NCBI GenBank assembly: GCA_964342695.1
Contig: CAYFFV010000007.1
Span: forward strand, 1-64,000
Length of the DNA: 64,000 bases
Direction of reading: 5' to 3'
DNA from: CAYFFV01 sp964342695
GTDB taxonomy: Bacteria > Acidobacteriota > Vicinamibacteria > Vicinamibacterales > UBA8438
Each line of letters begins with the position of its first letter. The stretch's first letter is position 1. Positions 18,020 through 26,698 of the stretch are shown one piece after another. The notes under the pieces are model-generated. The model was not told the DNA's origin, made no database searches, and worked only from the letters and a program-made list of their open reading frames with translations. A program made the translations under genes and the position numbers.

Positions 18020-19435
18020 ATGGATGATACAGCGGAGTCTAAACAACAATTTGATCGCGGTATCGTGGAGGGTCCCCTTTACCGAGCCGTCTGGAAACTC
18101 GCTTGGCCCACGATGTTAGCCAATGTAATTGGGGGCATACAGGGAATTGTTGATCAGGCGATGGTTGGATATTACGTTGGACATGCAGGTAATGCGGCAA
18201 TTGGTGTCAGTATGCAGGTTTTCATGTTGGTCATTGCCTTCGTTGCTTCAGTATTTACTGGAATGGGTGTCTTGGTTGCCCGTTTTGCTGGTGCTGGTGA
18301 TCCAGACAAAGTAAATCGAACCGTTTATCAGGCATTGTTGGCCGCAGTATTTATGTCACTAGGTGTCCTGGCTCCTGTTGGATATTACGTCGCACCTTTC
18401 CTGCTCGACATGATTAAGGCGGCGCCTGAGGTGCAAGTAGAAGCACTGTCTTATATCCGTATTGTTTTTGTGTTCAGTATCGGCATGCTGATTTTCTTTT
18501 TAATGAATGGTGCGTTGCGGTCGGCCGGTGACGCCAGAACTCCGCTGCGACTTGGTATCCTCATGACCGGACTGAATGTTGTTTTAAATGTTGTTCTCAT
18601 TCGGGGATTTGGACCCATTCCAGCCTTTGGAACTATGGGTGCTGCGATGGGGTCAGCCATTTCTAGTGGCATCGTTGGATGTATTTTTTTGGTGATGCTT
18701 TTTTCGGACCGTCTTGTGGTCAGATTTTCGCGGACGATGTCTTGGTTGCCGGATTGGGTGGTCATCAAAGAGTTGTTTCGATTCGGACTGCCAACAGGAT
18801 TCCAAGGGATTGCCATGAATGTGGCAGGTGTTTTGTTGCTTCGATTTATCGGCTCATTAGAGCACAGCGCAGAAGCCCAGGCTGCTTATGCAGTTGGTTA
18901 TACAGAATTGTTTGCTTTGATAACGTGGACATCTGTAGGGCTAATGGGAGCTACTGCTGCGGTTGCTGGACAAAATTTGGGGGCCGGTTATCCTGAACGA
19001 GCTGCACGATCTGCACAAGCTGCTGCGACGATAGGATTGGGAGTTGCTTCTGTGGTCGGTTTGATGTTCGTTATTTTTCCCCGTGAACTTTTGGCGATCT
19101 TTTCTCTTGATCAGGGGGTAGCTTTTGATTTAGGAAGTGGGTTACTTAGTTATTTGGCTGTTTCTGGTTTTTTTGTAACGATAGCTTTGACGTATACCGG
19201 AGGACTTCAAGGTACTGGTGATACGAGAAGTCCGCTATATATTTCCATTGTTTCTCAAGTTGTAATTCCCATCGGATGGTGTACGTTCCATTCCTCGTTT
19301 GGTGGCTTACAGGCCGATGATATCTGGATGGCGATTGTTTTGGGGCATATGACGCGTGCCACATTAAGTGTTCTCAGATTTCGGCAGGGTAACTGGAGCA
19401 ATATTGTCGTAAATATAGATCGCAAGGCTTCTTAA
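18020..19435 (+). CDS. MATE family multidrug/toxin efflux transporter
   Basis: Inner-membrane exporter of 471 residues with about twelve hydrophobic helices arranged as two similar halves. The first half begins with YRAVWKLAWPTMLANVIGGI and QAMVGYYVG; a matching FRFGLPTGFQGIAMNVAGVL opens the second half, and GATAAVAGQNLGAG is a typical MATE loop. Such proteins use Na+ or H+ gradients to export cationic drugs and metabolites. The ATG at 18020 is chosen because the residues following it are cytoplasmic and polar before the first helix. Confidence 0.9.
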   Translation: MDDTAESKQQFDRGIVEGPLYRAVWKLAWPTMLANVIGGIQGIVDQAMVGYYVGHAGNAAIGVSMQVFMLVIAFVASVFTGMGVLVARFAGAGDPDKVNRTVYQALLAAVFMSLGVLAPVGYYVAPFLLDMIKAAPEVQVEALSYIRIVFVFSIGMLIFFLMNGALRSAGDARTPLRLGILMTGLNVVLNVVLIRGFGPIPAFGTMGAAMGSAISSGIVGCIFLVMLFSDRLVVRFSRTMSWLPDWVVIKELFRFGLPTGFQGIAMNVAGVLLLRFIGSLEHSAEAQAAYAVGYTELFALITWTSVGLMGATAAVAGQNLGAGYPERAARSAQAAATIGLGVASVVGLMFVIFPRELLAIFSLDQGVAFDLGSGLLSYLAVSGFFVTIALTYTGGLQGTGDTRSPLYISIVSQVVIPIGWCTFHSSFGGLQADDIWMAIVLGHMTRATLSVLRFRQGNWSNIVVNIDRKAS

Positions 19436-19475
19436 GTTACGCGACGGAAAACCTTCAAAGTGAGAGTGTGCGCAT

Positions 19476-20618
19476 ATGCCTAAACATGCTGATCTCAAAC
19501 CTTCTACGGTAACTGCTCAGGCAATGGGTGCCTGCGATCCGACAACAAAGGCAATTATTCCTCCGCTTATTGCTTCTACTCCTTATGAGCGTTCTCCTGA
19601 TGGTTCGTACCCAGGGGGGCACTCTTATACTCGCGACCAGAATCCGACCTACAAACCGTGTGAAAATTTATTAGCCCATCTTGAAAAAGGTTACGAGGCA
19701 TTGTTATTCAGTTCTGGCATGACCGCGGCCGTAACCGTTTTTGAAAACCTTCCTTTTGGTGCTCATGTAGTAATTCCTGAATATATGTACTGGACTCTTC
19801 GGCTATGGTTGGAGAAAATGTCGAGTAAAGGACGTTTCGTAATAGATTCTTCACCGAATGGAGATCTTGACGGTCTTCGTCGGGTAATTCGTCCTGGTGT
19901 TACGAAACTTGTCTGGGTTGAAACTCCCTCCAATCCCACATGTGCCATAACAGATATTTCTGGTACTGTGGAGGTAGCTCATCAAGCTGGTGCTAGAGTT
20001 GTAGTGGATGGGACGATTGCTACTCCCGTGCTCTCTCGGCCGCTTGAACTTGGCGCAGATATGGTCATGCATTCTGCGACTAAACAACTCAACGGACATT
20101 CAGATGTGCTTGCTGGGGTTTTGATTACGGCTTGCGATGATGCGGCTTGGGCCAGCATTAAACAAGATCGTAGTGTTCGCGGTGCCGTGGTCGGACCTTT
20201 TGAGGCTTGGCTTTTGTTGCGAGGGTTACGCACGCTATTTTTGCGAGTCACAAAGGCATCTGACACTGCTCAACAGATTGCTGAGATGTTAGTTGCGCTG
20301 CCGAATGTGACAGAAGTGTTCTATCCTGGGCTAGCCTTGCACCCAGGTCATGATGTGGCTTTACGTCAGATGCATGGCGGATTTGGACCAATAGTTTCCT
20401 TTTGTGTGGATGGATATAACGAAGCTTCTCGTGTCGTTCAGTCGCTTCGTGTTTTTAGAAATGCAACCTCACTAGGTGGCGTGGAGAGTTTGGTGGAACA
20501 TCGAGCTCAAGTCGAAGGTTTACAGACAAATATTCCTAAAGATTTAATAAGACTTTCTGTCGGCATTGAAGATGTTGACGACTTGGCTACAGACTTGAAA
20601 CAGTCTTTGACCAGCTGA
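19476..20618 (+). CDS. PLP-dependent trans-sulfuration enzyme (cystathionine gamma-synthase/lyase family)
   Basis: Cys/Met metabolism PLP enzyme of 380 residues. YTRDQNPT near residue 50, FSSGMTAAV, WVETPSNPTCAI (substrate and cofactor contacts), and the PLP-lysine segment VMHSATKQLNGHSDVLAG are all present, and SLGGVESLVEHRA lies near the C terminus. The family includes cystathionine gamma-synthase, gamma-lyase and O-acyl-homoserine sulfhydrylase, and the sequence alone does not separate these here. It is 40 nt after the MATE gene and could be co-transcribed with it, and it converges on the fusion protein gene. Confidence 0.88.
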   Translation: MPKHADLKPSTVTAQAMGACDPTTKAIIPPLIASTPYERSPDGSYPGGHSYTRDQNPTYKPCENLLAHLEKGYEALLFSSGMTAAVTVFENLPFGAHVVIPEYMYWTLRLWLEKMSSKGRFVIDSSPNGDLDGLRRVIRPGVTKLVWVETPSNPTCAITDISGTVEVAHQAGARVVVDGTIATPVLSRPLELGADMVMHSATKQLNGHSDVLAGVLITACDDAAWASIKQDRSVRGAVVGPFEAWLLLRGLRTLFLRVTKASDTAQQIAEMLVALPNVTEVFYPGLALHPGHDVALRQMHGGFGPIVSFCVDGYNEASRVVQSLRVFRNATSLGGVESLVEHRAQVEGLQTNIPKDLIRLSVGIEDVDDLATDLKQSLTS

Positions 20619-20638
20619 AAAGGTAAAAATTTCATAAT

Positions 20639-23461
20639 TTAATAATCAGGGTCATCTACCTCTTGTTCAATTATGGCGTAAGCACGGTCTCGCAGTTGAA
20701 GAGTTGCCTGCCAGTCTTTTCCTGATGGACTTAAAGGTGAGCCGATAGTGATATTAATTTGACCAGGACTAAGTAAGCAGGTGCCTGCTGGAAAGATTCG
20801 CCGGGTTCCACTAATAGCGATGGGCACGACTGGCCGCCCGGTTTCGATCGCGGCTCGGAAGGCGCCTAAGCGGAACGGTAGCAAACCAGGCTTAGCGACG
20901 AATGTTCCTTCCGGAAAAATAAATAGTGATTCATCGTTTTTAAGAGGTTCAAGAACGGCAGCTGCTCCATCAATTTTTTTGGATACACTGCTCTTATCGA
21001 GTGTAATGTGGTTACCTCTTCTGAGGACGGTTCCTAGAATTGGATACTGAGCCAGCCTTGCTTTTGCGGCGAAACGTGGCGTAACAGGTAAAACTGACAT
21101 CATCAGCGCGGGGTCTAGGTAGCTAGCATGATTAGCTACAAATATTGAAGGTTTAAGTGTATCTATATTTTTTAGACCGTTAACATTGATTCGGCAACCG
21201 GCAAACCGAAACATCTGCCATGTCCATTTTCCGATTAGGCGTGTTCCCCAAGAACCTTTTGGGCCGATGGAAAGTAGCGCCCATAAAAAAGGGGTGGTAG
21301 ATATAAAAAGTAGTAACACGTACAGCGTATATCCGGCTTTAGCAAGCGAGCCAATTACTTTACGTGATAAAGAGATGCCATGACTTATAACTAGTCGTCC
21401 CCATTGAGAGGCAGTTGATGATCTGCCTCGTGATATATGACCAGAAAGAAAAGCGTCGCGCGTTGCACCCCGCCTAATTTTTCCGCTTGAAGTTTTCCGA
21501 ACTGCTCCCGGGGGAGCCAGTACCACTAGATCTGGTGGAACTCCTAATGTAGACACAACGCGATCCGTGATTTCACTTTGGATTCTCTGTTGTTCAGTAG
21601 ATGCTTTCAATTTTGTTTCAGCAACGATGACGAACTGTTCGGTTCCTTTGTCAATTTGTTGTATGCCGAACGCTGCAACGCAGCCTGTTCTTACACCTGT
21701 TACGCTACTAGCAGTTTCTTCTGCTTCGTGTGGATGAATGTTACGGCCTCCAGAAATAATTAAATCTTTATGACGGCCTGTTAAAAAAATTTCACCGTTT
21801 ACTAAATATCCAAGATCACCGGTTTCGAGCCATCCATCTTCCCCAATGAGTTTTTTTGATGCGTCTGAGTTTCGATAATAGCCAGTGGTGGCTGATGGGC
21901 CACAGAATTGGACGCGTCCTTGAATCCGGTCATGAACGGGTTTTCGATCTTTGTTGACGACACGAATTTTGTGATTTGGTAAAGCCCGTCCACAGGAAAC
22001 AATTTGTAAAGTCTTCGGATTTAGTTGGTCGGACGGATTCGCATGACCAGTTCTTTGGAACTCGACACGGTCGATTGTGTCTATTTGAGCGCCTCTTCCA
22101 GGTGGGGTCACAGCTAATCCTAGAGAACATTCTGCCAAGCCATACACAGGAGATACAGCCTCCGCGCGAAGACCGTAACGGCTAAAGCGATCAACAAACC
22201 GTTGCAGGCTTTTCGGGTGGACCGATTCAGCCCCATTTAGCAGGTACCGAACTGTGCTTAGATCGAGTCCATCTAAGTCGTTGTCAGAGATCCTTTGGGC
22301 ACATAGGTTATATGCAAAATTCGGGGCTGCAGAAATCGTTGCTCTATTTTCGTGAAGAGCGTTTAACCACCGGACAGGTTTGGCAAGAAATGCAAGAGGT
22401 GACATCAGGATTAATGGAGTACCTAGGTAGAGCGTACCGAGCCAGGCCCCGATTAATCCCATGTCGTGATAAAGTGGCAACCAACTCACTGCGATATCGT
22501 CTGATTGAATATCGAGCCCCTTTTGTAAAGCCCGAATATTTGCTAATAAATTTTGGTTTGTAAGTAATACACCCTTAGGATTCCCTGTGCTTCCCGACGT
22601 GTACTGAATGAGTGCGGGGCTTTTTGCATCAAATTGATTCGAGAGGCTATTGCTTGGAAAGTGTCGATTGTCCTCAGAAAGCTGTGTCGCCGTGACGACA
22701 CCCAACAGAGATGGTACTTGACTGACGAGTAGTTCAGTAAGCCGTTTGATTTCTGTAAAAGTAATCATTACGCGGGCTTGAGAATTTTGAAGAATCCCAA
22801 TTTGTCTCTGTGCGTGTTCTTCAATTCGGTCGGCTCTTACGGGTGGATACATCGGAACGGGCACACCTCCTGCTAAAAGAGTCCCGAAAAAAGAAGAAAA
22901 AAATGCTCGCTCTGTTCTGAGCATGATGGCAACTGTCTCGCCCGGAATTAATCCTTTCTTCTTTAGACCCGCTGAGATGTCCACAGATTCGTTCCACAGT
23001 GAACCGTAGGTGATTAAATATTTTTTGCCATCGTCTTCTCTGAGTTGGATATGAACGCGATCGGGTGTGTTGTCAGCGTGCCATTTCAACGCGTCTATTA
23101 GCGTTGTTGCTGAAAGCGGAGAAGTTGTTTTTTTTACCTTCGTTTCTTGTATCTGTTTTATGGGTTTTACATTTGTTCGACCGGCTGACACAACCATTGC
23201 TGCTAAATCTCTTGGTGTGTTTGCCTTTGTCATGGCAGTGTCGTCGAAGTCGACATTAAAAGCCTTCTCGATTCTCATAAGTAACTCGACGCGTTCAAGG
23301 CTACTAATGCCAAGGTCAGATTCGAGCAGGTCTTGTTCGCTGGATTTATTGCCTATGCTATTAGCTCGAAGCTCGTTCACCAGTTGATCAATTATGGTGA
23401 GAATTCGGTCTTGGACTTCGTTGGGTATATTAGGAAGGGTAGGGGAAGTCATTATTGACAA
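20639..23461 (-). CDS. ACP - fatty-acyl-AMP ligase - lysophospholipid acyltransferase fusion
   Basis: Large 940-residue protein with three parts. Residues about 10-95 form an acyl-carrier domain; its 4'-phosphopantetheine Ser is in SDLGISSLERVELL. Residues about 115-680 are an AMP-forming ligase of the FAAL type, with LIQYTSGSTGNPKGV, SWLPLYHDMGLIG, VYGLAECSLG, GRHKDLIISGGRNIHP and the C-terminal Lys in RKTSSGKIRR. Residues about 740-940 are a PlsC-type acyltransferase with NHASYLDPALMM (H-x4-D) and FPEGTF. It could activate, carry and transfer a fatty acyl chain to a lipid. A TTG at 23461 with AAGGG 4 nt upstream and ATG 23452 are both possible starts. Confidence 0.9.
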   Translation of the reverse strand: MSIMTSPTLPNIPNEVQDRILTIIDQLVNELRANSIGNKSSEQDLLESDLGISSLERVELLMRIEKAFNVDFDDTAMTKANTPRDLAAMVVSAGRTNVKPIKQIQETKVKKTTSPLSATTLIDALKWHADNTPDRVHIQLREDDGKKYLITYGSLWNESVDISAGLKKKGLIPGETVAIMLRTERAFFSSFFGTLLAGGVPVPMYPPVRADRIEEHAQRQIGILQNSQARVMITFTEIKRLTELLVSQVPSLLGVVTATQLSEDNRHFPSNSLSNQFDAKSPALIQYTSGSTGNPKGVLLTNQNLLANIRALQKGLDIQSDDIAVSWLPLYHDMGLIGAWLGTLYLGTPLILMSPLAFLAKPVRWLNALHENRATISAAPNFAYNLCAQRISDNDLDGLDLSTVRYLLNGAESVHPKSLQRFVDRFSRYGLRAEAVSPVYGLAECSLGLAVTPPGRGAQIDTIDRVEFQRTGHANPSDQLNPKTLQIVSCGRALPNHKIRVVNKDRKPVHDRIQGRVQFCGPSATTGYYRNSDASKKLIGEDGWLETGDLGYLVNGEIFLTGRHKDLIISGGRNIHPHEAEETASSVTGVRTGCVAAFGIQQIDKGTEQFVIVAETKLKASTEQQRIQSEITDRVVSTLGVPPDLVVLAPPGAVRKTSSGKIRRGATRDAFLSGHISRGRSSTASQWGRLVISHGISLSRKVIGSLAKAGYTLYVLLLFISTTPFLWALLSIGPKGSWGTRLIGKWTWQMFRFAGCRINVNGLKNIDTLKPSIFVANHASYLDPALMMSVLPVTPRFAAKARLAQYPILGTVLRRGNHITLDKSSVSKKIDGAAAVLEPLKNDESLFIFPEGTFVAKPGLLPFRLGAFRAAIETGRPVVPIAISGTRRIFPAGTCLLSPGQINITIGSPLSPSGKDWQATLQLRDRAYAIIEQEVDDPDY

Positions 23462-23518
23462 TGGTCCCTTGCCGAACTTATAAACAAGCGCGACGAATTT
23501 TTTGTTAAATTTTCTTGC

Positions 23519-24109
23519 TTAGTTCAGACGCTTTATTGTTTTTATAACTATAGGATTTCGAGGAACGTCTCGCAATCCGTCTACAGAATGTGTTGCAGTG
23601 CCACCTATTTTGTCAACTACGCTCATTCCCTCAACAACTTTTCCAAACACTGCATAACCAAATCCTCTGTCACTTCTGTCTTTGTGGTTTAGGCTGCGAT
23701 TGTCTACGAGGTTTATAAAAAACTGTGCCCTTGCCGAATTTGCCTTTGCGCCACGGGCCATGGAAAGCGTTCCACGACGATTTCGAATTCTATTAGTTGC
23801 CTCGTTGAGAATCCCTCCCCGAAGTCCTTCTGTTTTAGGAGTAAGTTCTTGCGTGTAGCCTCCACCTTGAATCATGAAATTCCTGATTACTCGGTGAAAC
23901 ATTGTTCCGTCGTAGAATCCATTTTGCACGTATGTGAGGAAGTTGACTACGGAAACTCTTGAATCGGATCGAAAGAGTTCAACCGTTATATTGCCTTCAC
24001 TGGTTTCAATTACCACACGAGGTTCTGGTTGTTGATCTTGTTCGGTGTTTCCAACAGTAGCGAACATCGCGATTAGAAATAAACATATGACACCACGGGT
24101 TAACGGCAT
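23519..24109 (-). CDS. Secreted cyclophilin-type peptidyl-prolyl isomerase
   Basis: 196 residues with a signal peptide (MPLTRGVICLFLIAMFATVG). The cyclophilin core has FHRVIRNFMIQGGGY, LSMARGAKANSARAQFFINL and GYAVFGKVVEGMSVVD, the conserved catalytic Arg/Phe and core motifs. It catalyses proline cis-trans isomerisation during folding of exported proteins. It is the downstream member of a tandem pair 34 nt apart and ends before the fusion protein gene on the same strand. Confidence 0.92.
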   Translation of the reverse strand: MPLTRGVICLFLIAMFATVGNTEQDQQPEPRVVIETSEGNITVELFRSDSRVSVVNFLTYVQNGFYDGTMFHRVIRNFMIQGGGYTQELTPKTEGLRGGILNEATNRIRNRRGTLSMARGAKANSARAQFFINLVDNRSLNHKDRSDRGFGYAVFGKVVEGMSVVDKIGGTATHSVDGLRDVPRNPIVIKTIKRLN

Positions 24110-24142
24110 AATTTTTTACCTAGTCAGCTCGTTTTTATATGT

Positions 24143-24721
24143 CTACTTGACGGATATTGCGTTAATTACCACTGGCTCTCTGGGAACATTCTGATGTGGG
24201 CCTTGGACTTGAGTGGCAACCGCTGCGATCTTATCTACGACGTCCATTCCATCAGTAACATTTCCAAAAACGGCATAACCATAACTGCGAGCATCTGTTC
24301 CACTATTGTCGAGGCTTCGAGCGTTATCGACGGTGTTTATAAAGAATTGTGATGTGGCGCTGTCGACGACATTCGTTCGTGCCATGGCAATAGTTCCACG
24401 GGCATTACTGACTCCGTTGGTTGCTTCATTTTTAATAGGGGACCGAGTCGTTTTTTGTGACAGATCAGCGGTCATGCCTCCACCTTGAATCATGAATTGT
24501 TGGATTACACGATGAAAAACTGTGCCTTCATAAAAACCATCATTCGCGTATTCAAGAAAATTTTCTACACTAATTGGCGCACGATCTTGAAACAATTCAA
24601 TTGTGATATCGCCTAAACTGGTCTCCATTACAACCACTGGGTTAGTTTGTGCAGTGGATTTTGTTGGGCTCAGTAATAGTGTTACGAATAATGTGGACAC
24701 AGCTAATGTGCGGAAAAGCAT
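24143..24721 (-). CDS. Secreted cyclophilin-type peptidyl-prolyl isomerase (paralog)
   Basis: 192 residues with a signal peptide (MLFRTLAVSTLFVTLLLSPT, cleavage near STAQT). FHRVIQQFMIQGGGM, IAMARTNVVDSATSQFFIN and GYAVFGNVTDGMDVVD mark the cyclophilin fold. It resembles the following gene throughout, so the pair looks like an old tandem duplication. A purine-rich AAGGAG lies a few bases upstream of ATG 24721, and a perfect 8-bp hairpin (24743-24765) lies in the leader. Confidence 0.92.
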   Translation of the reverse strand: MLFRTLAVSTLFVTLLLSPTKSTAQTNPVVVMETSLGDITIELFQDRAPISVENFLEYANDGFYEGTVFHRVIQQFMIQGGGMTADLSQKTTRSPIKNEATNGVSNARGTIAMARTNVVDSATSQFFINTVDNARSLDNSGTDARSYGYAVFGNVTDGMDVVDKIAAVATQVQGPHQNVPREPVVINAISVK

Positions 24722-24742
24722 TTGTTAACTCCTTGAGAATAA

Positions 24743-24765
24743 TTTGGCTGACCATTGCAGCCAAA
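24743..24765. promoter_or_regulatory. Hairpin in leader of the cyclophilin pair
   Basis: TTTGGCTG and CAGCCAAA form a perfect 8-bp stem around a 7-nt loop, 22 nt upstream of the cyclophilin ATG. Its role is not known; it could influence translation of the minus-strand pair. The repeat itself is visible; function is inference. Confidence 0.35.
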
Positions 24766-24816
24766 GAATCGAAAGTACATTATTTTGAGTTTTGTTGTTG
24801 ACGTTTCGTCAGTAAC

Positions 24817-24832
24817 TTGATTGTCTAATCAA
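24817..24832. promoter_or_regulatory. Palindrome in divergent promoter region
   Basis: TTGATT-GTCT-AATCAA is a perfect 6-bp inverted repeat in the 189-nt gap between the divergent cyclophilin and DUF349-type genes. It may be an operator or part of a promoter, but no regulator is identified. Low confidence. Confidence 0.25.
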
Positions 24833-24910
24833 TTATTCTAGTCTTTGATAACCTTGATGTGTGAGATTGATGGTTAACCACTAATTATACGAGCCGAGTA
24901 TGCATAATAG

Positions 24911-26632
24911 ATGTCTAGCTGTCCAGTGTCCGATCCGAACCTTTACGTTCTGGAGAGGGCATTGTTGACTAAAATAGGTACTGTTTTGGAGACTGAGCTG
25001 CGACCGACCACTAACGAAAAGCAGGGTAAAACGCCTAACGCTGAGACAGAGGCAGTGGCAGATGATCCTGTGATCGCTGAAGCTTCTGGTACGGATGGGC
25101 TGGAAAATAAATCCGAAGCGAATTTACAAAAGTTCGAGCAATTGTGTCGAACAGTTGAAGATTTGGCTCGATCAGAAAATTTGCGTTTGGTTGGAGGTGA
25201 AAAAAATTTACGTGCGGTTAAGCGGGCAATAGATGAGGTAAGCAATAAAGATTCAGAACTTTCTCTACCGAACAAGCGTTCCAGGGAGTCGCTTTTAAAA
25301 CGCCTGCGCCGGGCTCACACGAGTTTGTTGAGGCGCGTAAGGGAATTACGTGATTTTTCTGATTGGCAACGGTGGGCGAATTTGGGAGTTCAGGAAAATT
25401 TGTGCGCTAGGCTTGAATCGCTCTCTCGTCTTTCTGATGACGCGGATGTTTCCAAGCAACTTAAGTCTATTATGTCGCAGTGGCGCCAGGTTTCGGATGT
25501 TCCCAGAGATCAAGGGGAGCCTTTACGTAAACGTTTCCAAGTTGCGTATGATTCAGTATTTCCACGTTGCCAAGCTTATGAGATAGCCAGACAGAAAGAA
25601 CGAGAAATAAATTTAAATCTCCGTGTTGAACTCATTCAAAAAGCCGAAGCTTTAATGATGTCAACAGATTGGCTTAGAACGATAAAAAAAATGACGGAGT
25701 TACAGGCACAGTGGAAGGTCATTGGTCCTGTCCCTTATCAGGATCAAAGAGAAACATGGTCTCGGTTTCGCGAAGCGTGCAATACATTTTTCTCTCGGAG
25801 AAAAGAGGATTTAGCCAAACGCAAGAAAGATTTACGTGGAAATCTTAAGCGTAAGGAAGAGTTGTGTTTAAAAGTTGAAGAGCTTTCAGATTCACCGGAT
25901 GTCGTTGGTGCGGTTAAGGTTGTGAAAAAAATACAGGCTGAATGGAGGGTTGTGGGGGCGGTTCAACGGAAACAACATGAAGCGCTGCTTCGTAGGTTTC
26001 AGGTAGGATGTGACCTCATTTATAAAAGAGCGCATGACCTCGAAGCCTCATCAGTAGCTAAAGAGGTTGTAGAGCTAGAAAAATTGTGTGAAGCTGCAGA
26101 AGGTTTGTTTTCTTCAAATGCTCACGTCGAAACGTCGAAGGATTTAGCAAAAAAAGTACAAGAATTACGCTACCAATGGCGTCAAACTGCCCAAAGTCAG
26201 CTCGTCCGTCGTTCAGATGTGACTAAAAGATTTGAACAGGCGATAATTAAAGCAGTTGAGCGGTATCCGGAGATGTTTCGTGGCACAAAATTAGATCCTG
26301 TTTTGCAGGCAAAGAAACTTAAAGATTTGTGCACCCGTGTCAATCTTTTGCTGGAGAACGATACTCCGGAGTCAACCGAGAGCCATTTTTCGCCAGCGGA
26401 ACTTCTTGCAGCTAACTGGAGAGAAGCGTTAGCTACCAACACAATGGGTGCTAAAAGTGACTCAGACTCTAAAAAACGAAGTGTAATGAAAGAATTAAAG
26501 AAATTACAAGACGAGCGGAAACAAATTGGTTTCTTGGTTGGTTCAGAGTGCAGAAAACTAAGTCTAGTTTTTGAAAAGTCCTGTAACCAAGTTCTACGAG
26601 CCAGCAAATTTAAAAACAAACAAGGTCAGTAA
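24911..26632 (+). CDS. DUF349-type helical repeat protein
   Basis: 573 residues, cytoplasmic, no signal peptide. The region from about residue 140 to 480 repeats a Trp-centred unit: QWRQVSDVP with LRKRF, QWKVIGPVP with RFREACNTFF, EWRVVGAVQ with LLRRFQ, and QWRQTAQ with RFEQAI. These resemble DUF349 repeats, which are long helical proteins of unsettled function, linked to cell growth and nucleic acid interactions in some reports. The first 90 residues are acidic and low-complexity. The charged helices (RKEELCLKVEELSDSP) suggest coiled-coil packing. I cannot assign a reaction. Confidence 0.75.
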   Translation: MSSCPVSDPNLYVLERALLTKIGTVLETELRPTTNEKQGKTPNAETEAVADDPVIAEASGTDGLENKSEANLQKFEQLCRTVEDLARSENLRLVGGEKNLRAVKRAIDEVSNKDSELSLPNKRSRESLLKRLRRAHTSLLRRVRELRDFSDWQRWANLGVQENLCARLESLSRLSDDADVSKQLKSIMSQWRQVSDVPRDQGEPLRKRFQVAYDSVFPRCQAYEIARQKEREINLNLRVELIQKAEALMMSTDWLRTIKKMTELQAQWKVIGPVPYQDQRETWSRFREACNTFFSRRKEDLAKRKKDLRGNLKRKEELCLKVEELSDSPDVVGAVKVVKKIQAEWRVVGAVQRKQHEALLRRFQVGCDLIYKRAHDLEASSVAKEVVELEKLCEAAEGLFSSNAHVETSKDLAKKVQELRYQWRQTAQSQLVRRSDVTKRFEQAIIKAVERYPEMFRGTKLDPVLQAKKLKDLCTRVNLLLENDTPESTESHFSPAELLAANWREALATNTMGAKSDSDSKKRSVMKELKKLQDERKQIGFLVGSECRKLSLVFEKSCNQVLRASKFKNKQGQ

Positions 26633-26698
26633 TGGACTAAGTTCCTGTTATACAGTAACGATAATTGTTGAGACTTCCATATAAATTAAGGAAAAACA

